Of a stretch of DNA of 6,602 bases, positions 1 through 5,558 are shown in pieces. This stretch comes from Thermaceae bacterium (GTDB lineage Bacteria > Deinococcota > Deinococci > Deinococcales > Marinithermaceae). The DNA is taken from NCBI GenBank assembly GCA_015490435.1, contig WFXV01000084.1, forward strand, positions 1 through 6,602, given 5' to 3'. The notes beneath the pieces were generated by a model, which made no database searches, was not told the origin of the DNA, and saw nothing but the letters and a program-made list of their open reading frames with translations. The position numbers and the translations under genes were made by a program. How positions within the stretch are numbered: the stretch's first letter is position 1; the number at the start of each line of letters is the position of its first letter.

Positions 1-394
1 CGGCCCCTACCCCACCGCGATCGTGCGGCTGGTGGTGGGGCCCGGCACCTACGTCCGGGCCTTCGCCCGGGACCTCGGGGAGATGCTCGGCACCAAGGCC
101 TTCCTCTCGGGGCTCGTGCGCACCCGGGTGGGCCGGGTGGACCTCGCCCGGGCGGTGCCCCCCGAGCGGCTCCTTGAGGGGCGGATCCCCGAGGTCGAGG
201 CGCTGCCCTTCCCCACCGTCGAGCTCGACCATACTGAGGTGCGGCGGGTGCTCGAGGGCGTACCCCTGCCGATCCCCGCCAAGGGCCTGGTGGGGCTCAC
301 CGACCGCCGGGGCAACCTGGTGGCGGTGGCCGAGGGAGACGGCTTCAAGCTCAAGATCCGTCGGGTCTTTCGACCAAGGGAAAACGGGTCTTGA
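1..394 (+). CDS. truB: tRNA pseudouridine-55 synthase TruB, C-terminal part (5' end outside window)
   Basis: TruB converts U55 to pseudouridine in the T-loop of tRNAs in the cytoplasm. The first whole codon in frame is at 2, and 130 residues are visible up to the TGA at 392-394. The family hallmark GPGTYVRAFARDLGEMLG (roughly visible residues 14-31) matches the conserved GTYIRSLxxDLG segment near the active site, followed by the usual LVRTRVGRVDL stretch. The last 50 or so residues (LEGVPLPIPAKGLVGLTDRRGNL) look like the small C-terminal PUA-like RNA-binding domain. The catalytic aspartate lies in the missing N-terminal half. The GTG at 23 is internal to the conserved domain and is not a plausible start. 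The 3' end overlaps the convergent Lrp-type gene by 44 bases, so no terminator fits between them. The family call is firm; completeness of the gene cannot be judged. Confidence 0.9.
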   Translation, partial: GPYPTAIVRLVVGPGTYVRAFARDLGEMLGTKAFLSGLVRTRVGRVDLARAVPPERLLEGRIPEVEALPFPTVELDHTEVRRVLEGVPLPIPAKGLVGLTDRRGNLVAVAEGDGFKLKIRRVFRPRENGS

Positions 395-818
395 TGAGGG
401 GCGCCTTGAGCGCCACCGAGGTTCGGGTGCTCCCGAACGCCCCCAGGTCCTCGATGATCCGCCTGAGGTCGTCGATCGAGCGGGCCACCACCCGGAGCAC
501 GAAGCTCGCCTCGCCGGTGACGAAGTAGCACTCGCGCACCTCAGGGGTGGCCTCGGCGTAGGCCCAGACCCGGGGGTAGCGCTCGGGGGTGGCGGCGACG
601 GCGACCAGCGCGGTCACCGGGTAACCGAGGGCCTCGAGGTTGAGCCGGGCGCCGTAGCCCTGGATCACCCCCTCGGCCTCGAGCCTCCGCACCCGCTCCG
701 CCACCGCCGGCGGGCTCATCCCCACCTTTCGAGCGAGGGCGGCGAAGGAGAGCCGGGCGTCTTCCTGGAGGGCGTCGAGGATCGCGCGATCGCGGGCGTC
801 GAGCATGACCTTTGGCAT
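351..818 (-). CDS. Lrp/AsnC-family transcriptional regulator
   Basis: This is a DNA-binding regulator of the leucine-responsive (feast/famine) family, predicted 155 aa, the usual length. Residues 8-55 form the N-terminal helix-turn-helix (DRAILDALQEDARLSFAALA, recognition helix MSPPAVAERVRRLE). Residues 68-146 form the RAM effector/oligomerisation domain, with TGEASFVLRV at 101-110 in the place of the family's usual TGxxDxLLRV. I chose the ATG at 816-818. A GGGAG lies 10 bases upstream of it, and a possible -10 box lies 7 bases upstream, which would make the mRNA leaderless. In-frame ATGs at 852-854, 825-827 and 804-806 are alternatives. The gene is divergent from ald, and relatives such as AldR regulate alanine dehydrogenase genes, so ald control and autoregulation are reasonable inferences. 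The last seven codons read antisense through the end of truB. Confidence 0.92.
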   Translation of the reverse strand: MPKVMLDARDRAILDALQEDARLSFAALARKVGMSPPAVAERVRRLEAEGVIQGYGARLNLEALGYPVTALVAVAATPERYPRVWAYAEATPEVRECYFVTGEASFVLRVVARSIDDLRRIIEDLGAFGSTRTSVALKAPLIKTRFPLVERPDGS

Positions 819-825
819 GAAAAGC

Positions 826-854
826 ATTCTCCCGTTACCTGCGAAAATTCGCAA
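826..854 (-). promoter_or_regulatory. Candidate promoter of the Lrp-type gene, possibly leaderless
   Basis: Read on the minus strand, TTGCGA (854-849) resembles the -35 consensus TTGACA and GAGAAT (831-826) resembles TATAAT, each matching 4 of 6 positions, with exactly 17 bases between them. Seven bases separate the -10 from the ATG at 818-816, so transcription could begin at or next to the start codon. Leaderless mRNAs with such a layout are known in Deinococcota. The GGGAG overlapping the -10 could instead be a Shine-Dalgarno sequence, so this is a moderate-to-weak call. Confidence 0.35.
840..853. promoter_or_regulatory. Candidate Lrp/AsnC-type operator, AT-centred palindrome
   Basis: TGCGAAAATTCGCA consists of two perfect 6-base arms (TGCGAA / TTCGCA) around a central AA, in otherwise GC-rich DNA. 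It lies 21 bases upstream of the chosen regulator start and 82 bases before ald. Lrp/AsnC proteins typically bind imperfect 13-15 bp palindromes with an AT-rich centre. It overlaps the -35 and spacer of the candidate minus-strand promoter, as expected for autorepression. The palindrome is seen directly; its role is inferred. Confidence 0.5.
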
Positions 855-886
855 ACCGAAAAGCGGCCTCTCCCTTCGACTGCCCC

Positions 887-915
887 TTCTCCACGCCGCT
901 TTGGACCCCTAACCT
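887..915 (+). promoter_or_regulatory. Weak candidate promoter for ald
   Basis: TAACCT (910-915) fits the TAnnnT form of a -10 box, and TTCTCC (887-892) sits 17 bases upstream as a poor -35. Initiation would fall near 922, giving a leader of about 14 bases that still contains the Shine-Dalgarno AAAGGGGG. The -35 match is only 3 of 6, so this is tentative. Confidence 0.25.
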
Positions 916-933
916 AAAGCCCAAAGGGGGTCC
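899..933 (+). promoter_or_regulatory. Two overlapping inverted repeats around the ald ribosome binding site
   Basis: GGACCCC (903-909) pairs perfectly with GGGGTCC (927-933). CTTTGG (899-904) pairs perfectly with CCAAAG (921-926). The two pairings share bases 903-904 and cross each other, so they cannot both form fully. The 7-bp pairing would bury most of the GGGGG (926-930) that serves as Shine-Dalgarno five bases before the ald ATG. If transcription starts near 922 the hairpins do not exist in the mRNA and the repeats would act, if at all, as DNA sites. Confidence 0.35.
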
Positions 934-935
934 GA

Positions 936-2042
936 ATGAAAATCGGCGTTCCCAAGGAGATCAAGCCCATGGAGTTCCGGGTGGCGATGACCCCGGGCGG
1001 GGTCGAGAGCCTGGTCCGGCGCGGCCACGAGGTCCTGGTGGAGAAGGGCGCCGGGGTCGGCTCGGGGATGTCCGACGCCGAGTACGCCGAGGCCGGCGCC
1101 CGGCTGGTCTCCGCCGAGGAGGCCTGGGGGGCCGAGCTCGTGGTCAAGGTCAAGGAGCCCCTCCCACAGGAGTACAAGTACCTCCGTCCCGGCCTGCTCC
1201 TCTTCACCTACCTGCACCTGGCGGCGAGCCGGGAGCTCACCGAGGCGATGCTGACAAGCGGCGTCACCGGCATCGCCTACGAGACCGTGCAGCTTGCGGA
1301 CGGCTCCCTCCCCCTCCTGGTGCCGATGAGCGAGGTCGCCGGGCGCATGGCCACCCAGGTCGGCGCCTACTACCTGGAAAAGCCCATGGGGGGCCGCGGC
1401 ATCCTGCTCGGCGGCGTCCCCGGCGTGGCTCCGGCCTCGGTGGTGATCTTGGGCGGCGGCACCGTGGGCACCAACGCGGCCAAGATCGCACTCGGGATGG
1501 GGGCCCAGGTCTACGTCCTCGACATCAACCACCAGCGGCTCCAGTACCTGGACGACGTCTTCGGCGGCCGGCTCATCACCCTGACCTCGACCGAGGCCAA
1601 CATCAAGAAGGCGGTGCAGTTTGCCGATCTCCTGATCGGCGCGGTGCTGATCCCCGGGGCCAAGGCGCCAAAGCTCGTCACCCGGGAGATGGTGGCGACG
1701 ATGAAGGAGGGCTCGGTGATCGTGGACGTGGCGGTGGACCAGGGCGGCTGCGTGGAGACGATCCGCCCCACCACCCACGACCAACCCACCTACGTAGTGG
1801 ACGGGGTGGTCCACTACGGCGTCGCCAACATGCCGGGGGCGGTGCCCCGCACCAGCACCTTCGCGCTCACCAACCAAACCCTGCCCTACGTCCTGAAGCT
1901 GGCGGAAAAGGGACTCGAGGCGCTCAAGGAGGATCCCGCCCTCCTGAAGGGGCTGAACGTGCACCAAGGCCGCCTCACCCACCCGGCGGTGGCCGAGGCC
2001 TTCGGCCTCCCCTACACCCCGCCGGAGGAGGCCCTCGGGTAA
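936..2042 (+). CDS. ald: Alanine dehydrogenase (NAD-dependent)
   Basis: The enzyme oxidatively deaminates L-alanine to pyruvate and ammonia with NAD+, or runs in reverse, in the cytoplasm. The predicted 368 aa is the normal length (about 370). MKIGVPKEIKPMEFRVAMTP is the classic N-terminus. Expected active-site residues are visible: Arg15, Lys73 in KVKEP, His94 in TYLHLAAS and Asp268 in VDVAVDQGG. The Rossmann glycine motif GGGTVG is at 173-178, with the ribose-binding acidic residue Asp196 in VLDIN. SEVAGRMATQVGAYYLE and GAVLIPGAKAPKLV are family signatures. The ATG at 936 is preceded by AAAGGGGG with a 5-base gap. It is divergent from an Lrp-type regulator, a common arrangement for alanine catabolism genes. 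It heads a compact gene run, and the next gene's coding frame resumes directly after its TAA. The call is very secure. Confidence 0.97.
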   Translation: MKIGVPKEIKPMEFRVAMTPGGVESLVRRGHEVLVEKGAGVGSGMSDAEYAEAGARLVSAEEAWGAELVVKVKEPLPQEYKYLRPGLLLFTYLHLAASRELTEAMLTSGVTGIAYETVQLADGSLPLLVPMSEVAGRMATQVGAYYLEKPMGGRGILLGGVPGVAPASVVILGGGTVGTNAAKIALGMGAQVYVLDINHQRLQYLDDVFGGRLITLTSTEANIKKAVQFADLLIGAVLIPGAKAPKLVTREMVATMKEGSVIVDVAVDQGGCVETIRPTTHDQPTYVVDGVVHYGVANMPGAVPRTSTFALTNQTLPYVLKLAEKGLEALKEDPALLKGLNVHQGRLTHPAVAEAFGLPYTPPEEALG

Positions 2043-2051
2043 GCTAGGGCC

Positions 2052-2711
2052 ATTCGGGCGCTCGCGCTACTTATTCTCCTCGGCCTGGCCCTCGCCGTCC
2101 CCTGGGCAGACGGCGAGGTGCTGGTCTATGGGCTCGAGTACCGGGGGGTGGGGATCGGCCGCTACCGGATCGAGGCCCACGCCGAGCCCGGGGGCGGGTG
2201 GCGGTTTCGGGGGATGCTTGAGCGCCTCGCCCTCGCGCGCCTACTCGGCTTCGACCTCGCGCTCTCCTCCCAAACCGGCGCCGACCTCGCCACCCGCCGC
2301 TTCGAGAAGCGGATCCGCTCGCCGATCGAGGGCGAGATCCGCCTCCTCGCCGAGGTCGGCGAGGAGGTCCGCGCGCTCCGCTACCAAAACGGGCGGCTGG
2401 TGGGGCGCTACCGGGCCCGGACCCGGCCGGTGTGGGACGACCTCTCGCTGGTGTACCATATCCGGGTGCAGCCGCGGGCCGGCGAACTCGCCTTCCTGGG
2501 GCTTTACGGCGTGGTCCGGGGGCCGCTCCGCGCGCTGGGGACGCGGCAGGTGGAGGTCCCCGCGGGGCGTTTTCGCACCCGGACCTTCCGCTTCGACGAG
2601 CCCGCGGCCTTCTTCGAGCTCGACCTAAGCGAACGCGCGCGCCTGCCGGTCCGAATCGTCTTCGGCTACGGCAAGGAGCGGGTGATCGCCCGCCTTCTCG
2701 GGCGCGAATGA
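2052..2711 (+). CDS. Exported DUF3108-like protein, probable ATT start
   Basis: This is an uncharacterised secreted or envelope protein. From the first GTG (2118) it would have 197 aa. In the same frame, the 22 codons before that GTG read I-R-A-L-A-L-L-I-L-L-G-L-A-L-A-V-P-W-A-D-G-E: a charged start, a long hydrophobic core, and an Ala-Leu-Ala cleavage site (residues 13-15) or a later one after Ala19. That is a clear signal peptide, and the only possible initiator before it is ATT at 2052-2054, because the frame is closed by the ald TAA at 2040-2042. Protein length is then 219 aa. The body matches the DUF3108 layout: EVLVYGLEYRGVGIGRYRIE near the start, DDLSLVYHIR in the middle, VEVPAGRFRTRTFRF, and RLPVRIVFGYGKERVIARL at the end. 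No function is known to me. It sits 9 bases after ald and 12 before the next gene, so it is likely co-transcribed. A sequencing error turning ATG into ATT is an alternative. Confidence 0.75.
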   Translation: MRALALLILLGLALAVPWADGEVLVYGLEYRGVGIGRYRIEAHAEPGGGWRFRGMLERLALARLLGFDLALSSQTGADLATRRFEKRIRSPIEGEIRLLAEVGEEVRALRYQNGRLVGRYRARTRPVWDDLSLVYHIRVQPRAGELAFLGLYGVVRGPLRALGTRQVEVPAGRFRTRTFRFDEPAAFFELDLSERARLPVRIVFGYGKERVIARLLGRE

Positions 2712-2712
2712 C

Positions 2713-2717
2713 GGAGG
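2713..2717 (+). promoter_or_regulatory. Shine-Dalgarno of the asp23-like gene
   Basis: GGAGG ends six bases before the ATG at 2724 and starts two bases after the upstream stop codon. It fixes the start of the Asp23-family gene and suggests translation linked to the preceding gene. Confidence 0.75.
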
Positions 2718-2723
2718 ACGACG

Positions 2724-3077
2724 ATGCAGGGAAAGATTCAGGTCGAAGACCCGGCGCTCGCGGCCATCCTCGGCCTCGCCGCCCACGAGGTGCCGGGGGT
2801 GGTGGGGATGAGCCCGGTGGGGCTTAAAGAGGGGCTCTCCCGCATCCTGGGCAAGCGCGAGGCCAAGGAAGGGGTGGTGGTGAAGCCCGACCCGGAAAAG
2901 CCCGGGGCCTACACCGCCGACCTCTACGTGGTGGTGGCCTACGGCGTGAACATCCCGGCGGTGGTGGAGTCGGTGGGCGAGCGGGTGGCCTGGGCGGCCA
3001 GGGAGCTCGCCGGCAAGGAGCTCTCCCGGATCCGGGTCCACGTCACCGGGGTGAGCCGCGGCGAGGGTGAGGCATGA
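2724..3077 (+). CDS. Asp23/Gls24 family envelope stress response protein
   Basis: Small (117 aa) protein of the Asp23/Gls24 (DUF322, YloU-like) family. The N-terminal GKIQVEDPALAAILGLAAHEVPGV, the GVVVK strand at 50-54, the YVVVAYGVNIPAVVESVGERV segment at 68-88 and the final RIRVHVTGV strand follow the family pattern in order and cover the whole protein. No signal peptide or membrane segment is visible, so it is cytoplasmic, possibly at the membrane through partners as described for staphylococcal Asp23. Its biochemical activity is not established. The ATG is set by a GGAGG six bases upstream. The last codon and stop overlap the next start as ATGA, so it is translationally coupled to the FakA-like gene, the same pairing as yloU-yloV in Bacillus. 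That conserved partnership is the best hint to function: fatty-acid or envelope homeostasis. Confidence 0.9.
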   Translation: MQGKIQVEDPALAAILGLAAHEVPGVVGMSPVGLKEGLSRILGKREAKEGVVVKPDPEKPGAYTADLYVVVAYGVNIPAVVESVGERVAWAARELAGKELSRIRVHVTGVSRGEGEA

Positions 3078-4687
3078 CCGAGCTGGCCCCGGAAAAACTC
3101 GCTGAAGCCCTGCGCTACGCCACCGACTGGTTCGGCGTCTACGTCGAGGAGACCAACGCTTTAAACGTCTACCCCGTCCCCGACGGCGACACCGGCACCA
3201 ACATGCACCTCACCTTGCAGTCGGTGCGGCGCGAGCTCGACGTCACCGACACCGCCAAGATGGCCGAGGTGGCCCGGGCGCTGGCCTACGGCAGCCTGCT
3301 CGGGGCCCGGGGGAACTCGGGGGTGATCCTCTCCCAGATCCTGAAGGGCTTCGCCGAGGCGATCAAGGGCGCGCGGGTCCTCTCCCCCAAGCTCCTGGCC
3401 GAGGCCCTGGAGCAGGGAGCCAGGGAGGCCTACCGGGCGGTGATGAAGCCGGTGGAGGGCACGATCCTGACGGTCGCCCGGGCGGCGGCGGAGGGGGCGA
3501 AGCAGGCGGTGGCGCTCGGGGTGGACACCCTCGAGGGGGTCCTCTCCGCCGCGCTCGAGTCCGCCCGGGAGGCGCTCGAGAAGACCCCCGAGCTGCTCCC
3601 CGTCTTGAAGACCGCCGGGGTGGTGGACGCCGGGGGGATGGGCTACGTCCGCTTCCTCGAGGGCATCCTCGGCTACCTCGAAAAAAGGCCCCTCCCCGAG
3701 CCCCCCAAGGTCGAGCGCTACGCCCAGGAGGCCTTCGAGGAGGAGGAGTACGGCTACTGCACCGAGTTCCTGATGGAGGACGTCGGGGTCCCGATCGAGA
3801 AGATCCGGGAGGTGGTGGCCCCCTTCGGCGACTCGCTGCTGGTGGTGGGGGCCGAAGGCTTCGTCAAGGGCCACATCCACACCAACGACCCCGACGGCCT
3901 GCTCGCCGCCGTCGCCCGCTTCGGCAAGATGCGCCGCACCAAGGTCGAGGACATGAGCGAGCAGCACTCCGAGATCCTGGCCATGGTGGGCGCGGCCGAG
4001 GAGGCCCCGCCGCCCACGGGGCTGGTGGCGGTGGCGCCGGGCTGGGGCCTGGCCAAGGCCTTCCGGGGGCTCGGGGCCCGGGTGGTCTCCGGCGGCCAGA
4101 CCCAAAACCCGAGCGTGGAGGACATCCTGGACGCGATCCGGAGCCTGCCGAACCCCGAGGTCGTGGTCCTGCCCAACAACAAGAACGTGGTCATGGCCGC
4201 TGAGCGGGCGGCCGAGCTGGCCCGGGAGAAGTTCCAAAAGCGGGTCCACGTCCTGCCCACCCGGACGATCGGCGAGGGGCTCGCCGCCGCGGTGGTCTTC
4301 GACGAGAACCGGCCCGCCGAGGAACTCCTCCCCGAGATGGAGGAGGCGGCGAAGGGCGCCCGCACCCTCGAGGTCACCCGCGCCTCGCGGGACGCCCAGG
4401 TCGAGGGGGTGGGGGCGGTCGCCGAGGGACAGGTGATCGGGCTCTTGGACGGCAAGCTCAAGCTGGTGGCCGAAACCCCCGAGGAGGCGCTCTTCGAGCT
4501 CCTCAGGCTCCTGCTTGCGGACGAGGAGGCGGAGTACGAGGTGCTCACCCTCTTCGCCGGCCCCGAGGCCACCCAGGCGAGCCTGGAGGCGCTCGAGGAG
4601 AAGCTTGGCGCCTACTTCCCCGAGCTCGAGCTCGAACTCCACCCCGGGGGGCCCGAGCTTTACGACTACGTGGCCGTGCTCGAGTGA
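3074..4687 (+). CDS. fakA: Fatty acid kinase catalytic subunit FakA-like (DAK2/DhaL domain, YloV family)
   Basis: By homology this ATP-dependent kinase phosphorylates exogenous fatty acids held by a separate DegV-family FakB carrier, giving acyl-phosphate for phospholipid synthesis. At 537 aa it is close to the usual 540-550. Residues 1-200 form the DhaL/DAK2 nucleotide-binding domain: NALNVYPVPDGDTGTNM (28-44) carries the Mg-binding aspartates 37 and 39 and Asn43, then LGARGNSGVILSQ (76-88) and VVDAGGMG (183-190). The middle domain keeps the three expected zinc ligands, Cys229 in YGYCTEF and His267/His269 in KGHIHTNDP. Residues from about 314 form the C-terminal DegV-like domain (QTQNPSVEDIL, VVVLPNNKNV, GEGLAAAVVFD). 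The start overlaps the upstream stop (ATGA). No FakB gene is in the window, and the fatty-acid role is inferred from family rather than local context. Older annotation would call it a DAK2 or dihydroxyacetone kinase-like protein. Confidence 0.9.
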   Translation: MTELAPEKLAEALRYATDWFGVYVEETNALNVYPVPDGDTGTNMHLTLQSVRRELDVTDTAKMAEVARALAYGSLLGARGNSGVILSQILKGFAEAIKGARVLSPKLLAEALEQGAREAYRAVMKPVEGTILTVARAAAEGAKQAVALGVDTLEGVLSAALESAREALEKTPELLPVLKTAGVVDAGGMGYVRFLEGILGYLEKRPLPEPPKVERYAQEAFEEEEYGYCTEFLMEDVGVPIEKIREVVAPFGDSLLVVGAEGFVKGHIHTNDPDGLLAAVARFGKMRRTKVEDMSEQHSEILAMVGAAEEAPPPTGLVAVAPGWGLAKAFRGLGARVVSGGQTQNPSVEDILDAIRSLPNPEVVVLPNNKNVVMAAERAAELAREKFQKRVHVLPTRTIGEGLAAAVVFDENRPAEELLPEMEEAAKGARTLEVTRASRDAQVEGVGAVAEGQVIGLLDGKLKLVAETPEEALFELLRLLLADEEAEYEVLTLFAGPEATQASLEALEEKLGAYFPELELELHPGGPELYDYVAVLE

Positions 4688-4688
4688 A

Positions 4689-4730
4689 GCCTGAAGGCGC
4701 CTTCATCCCCTCCTCGCCGAAGGCGGCGGG
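4689..4730 (+). terminator. Two GC-rich hairpins after fakA, possible weak terminator
   Basis: Directly after the fakA stop lies a perfect 14-base palindrome TGAAGGCGCCTTCA (4692-4705). It is followed by a 7-bp stem (one G-U pair) at 4713-4719 / 4724-4730 with the loop AAGG. No T-run follows either structure, so a standard intrinsic terminator is not shown. They may slow polymerase, stabilise the 3' end, or be the Rho-independent-like signal of a GC-rich thermophile. Confidence 0.3.
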
Positions 4731-4739
4731 CGGGGGGCG

Positions 4740-4745
4740 TAGGAT
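4740..4745 (+). promoter_or_regulatory. Possible -10 box for the lipoprotein gene
   Basis: TAGGAT fits the TAnnnT form and lies 27 bases before the ATG at 4773, leaving room for the Shine-Dalgarno sequence. No recognisable -35 hexamer is found 16-18 bases upstream. Weak. Confidence 0.22.
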
Positions 4746-4757
4746 GGAATCGGAGCC

Positions 4758-4765
4758 AAGGAGGT
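4758..4765 (+). promoter_or_regulatory. Strong Shine-Dalgarno that decides the lipoprotein start
   Basis: AAGGAGGT is an eight-base match to the anti-Shine-Dalgarno sequence and ends seven bases before the ATG at 4773. It contains part of an in-frame GTG (4764-4766), which is therefore not the true start. Confidence 0.85.
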
Positions 4766-4772
4766 GAAACCC

Positions 4773-5558
4773 ATGCGGCGTTTTTCGCTTTTGTTCCTGG
4801 TTCTGCTCGGGCTGCTCGCGGCCTGCAGCGAGCCCCTGCCCGTGCGGGAAACCCTCACTGTGGGGGGAGATGCCAGCGCGCCGGTCACGCTCCCCCCGGG
4901 CAAAAGCGCCTACTTCGAGGTAACGATCGGGACCGACCCCGTGCGCCTGGACGTCTGGCCCACGGCGAACCCGGAGACCGCCGACCTCGACCTGGTCGTC
5001 TACAACGAGGACCGGGTGCCCATCGCTGTGGCCGACAGCCACAACTACCTCCACGCCCCCTACGAATCGCGCCTTGAGCCGCTCGGCATCAGCCTCACCC
5101 CGTTCTGGTCGGTGAACCTGCTCCCGAACACGGGGACGGTCTACGTCGAGGTGAAAAACCAGCACCCGACGGCCTCGGTGACCGTCCAGGCAGAGGCGGT
5201 GGCCCGCGGGGGCCCGCTGCCCTGGAGCTGCGACGCGCCCCGGGTCTTCGACGCCGACACCTTGGGCGCCCTGCTCTACCTGGGTCAGGTGGACTGCTAC
5301 ACCTACACCGGCGCGTCCGGGGCGAGCCTCACCCTGGTCCATAACGGGCCGCTCGACGTCCGCTTCAAGGTGATCAGCGGCGGGGACGAAACCTTCCTCG
5401 AGCGCGGGGAGGAATACACCGGGCTCGAGCCCGGTGACCTGGTGATGGTCTACACCTACCGCAACCGCCAGATCGGGGTCGAGGCGGGCTTTTGCGACAC
5501 CCTGCCAGGCTGCGCCGACGGGCTCACCACCGGCGAGTACCTGCTCGACCTGAACTAG
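4773..5558 (+). CDS. Predicted lipoprotein with beta-rich, PPC-like repeats
   Basis: Unrecognised envelope lipoprotein of 261 aa. MRRFSLLFLVLLGLLAAC is a textbook lipoprotein signal: two arginines, a hydrophobic core, and lipobox LAAC with Cys18 as the lipidated residue. Serine at +2 would favour outer-membrane sorting by the E. coli rule, which is not tested in this group. The mature part is rich in alternating hydrophobic residues typical of beta-sandwiches. Two similar-sized halves can be seen, about 25-140 and 150-261. SAYFEVTIGTDPVRLDV with DLDLVVYN, and the later CYTYTGASGASLTLV, recall bacterial pre-peptidase C-terminal (PPC) type domains; this is only a resemblance. Cysteines 153, 175, 241 and 247 could form two disulfides, stabilising a protein outside the cytoplasm. 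The start is set by AAGGAGGT seven bases upstream. Its TAG shares CTAG with the convergent gene's stop. Confidence 0.85.
   Translation: MRRFSLLFLVLLGLLAACSEPLPVRETLTVGGDASAPVTLPPGKSAYFEVTIGTDPVRLDVWPTANPETADLDLVVYNEDRVPIAVADSHNYLHAPYESRLEPLGISLTPFWSVNLLPNTGTVYVEVKNQHPTASVTVQAEAVARGGPLPWSCDAPRVFDADTLGALLYLGQVDCYTYTGASGASLTLVHNGPLDVRFKVISGGDETFLERGEEYTGLEPGDLVMVYTYRNRQIGVEAGFCDTLPGCADGLTTGEYLLDLN

Noticed and set aside
174..917. Plus-strand frame of 247 codons across truB end and the regulator
   Set aside because: Overlaps two well-supported genes in the wrong frame; translation is low-complexity.
909..1982. Minus-strand frame of 357 codons opposite ald
   Set aside because: Antisense shadow of alanine dehydrogenase, with no family features.
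4621..4640. GAGCTC repeats near the end of fakA
   Set aside because: They simply encode alternating Glu-Leu codons within the reading frame; no longer tandem structure is present.
3161..4642. Long minus-strand open frame (493 codons) opposite fakA
   Set aside because: It is the complement of a firmly identified gene. Composition is dominated by G, L, H, R and D as expected from antisense GC-rich DNA, with no recognisable domain or ribosome binding site.
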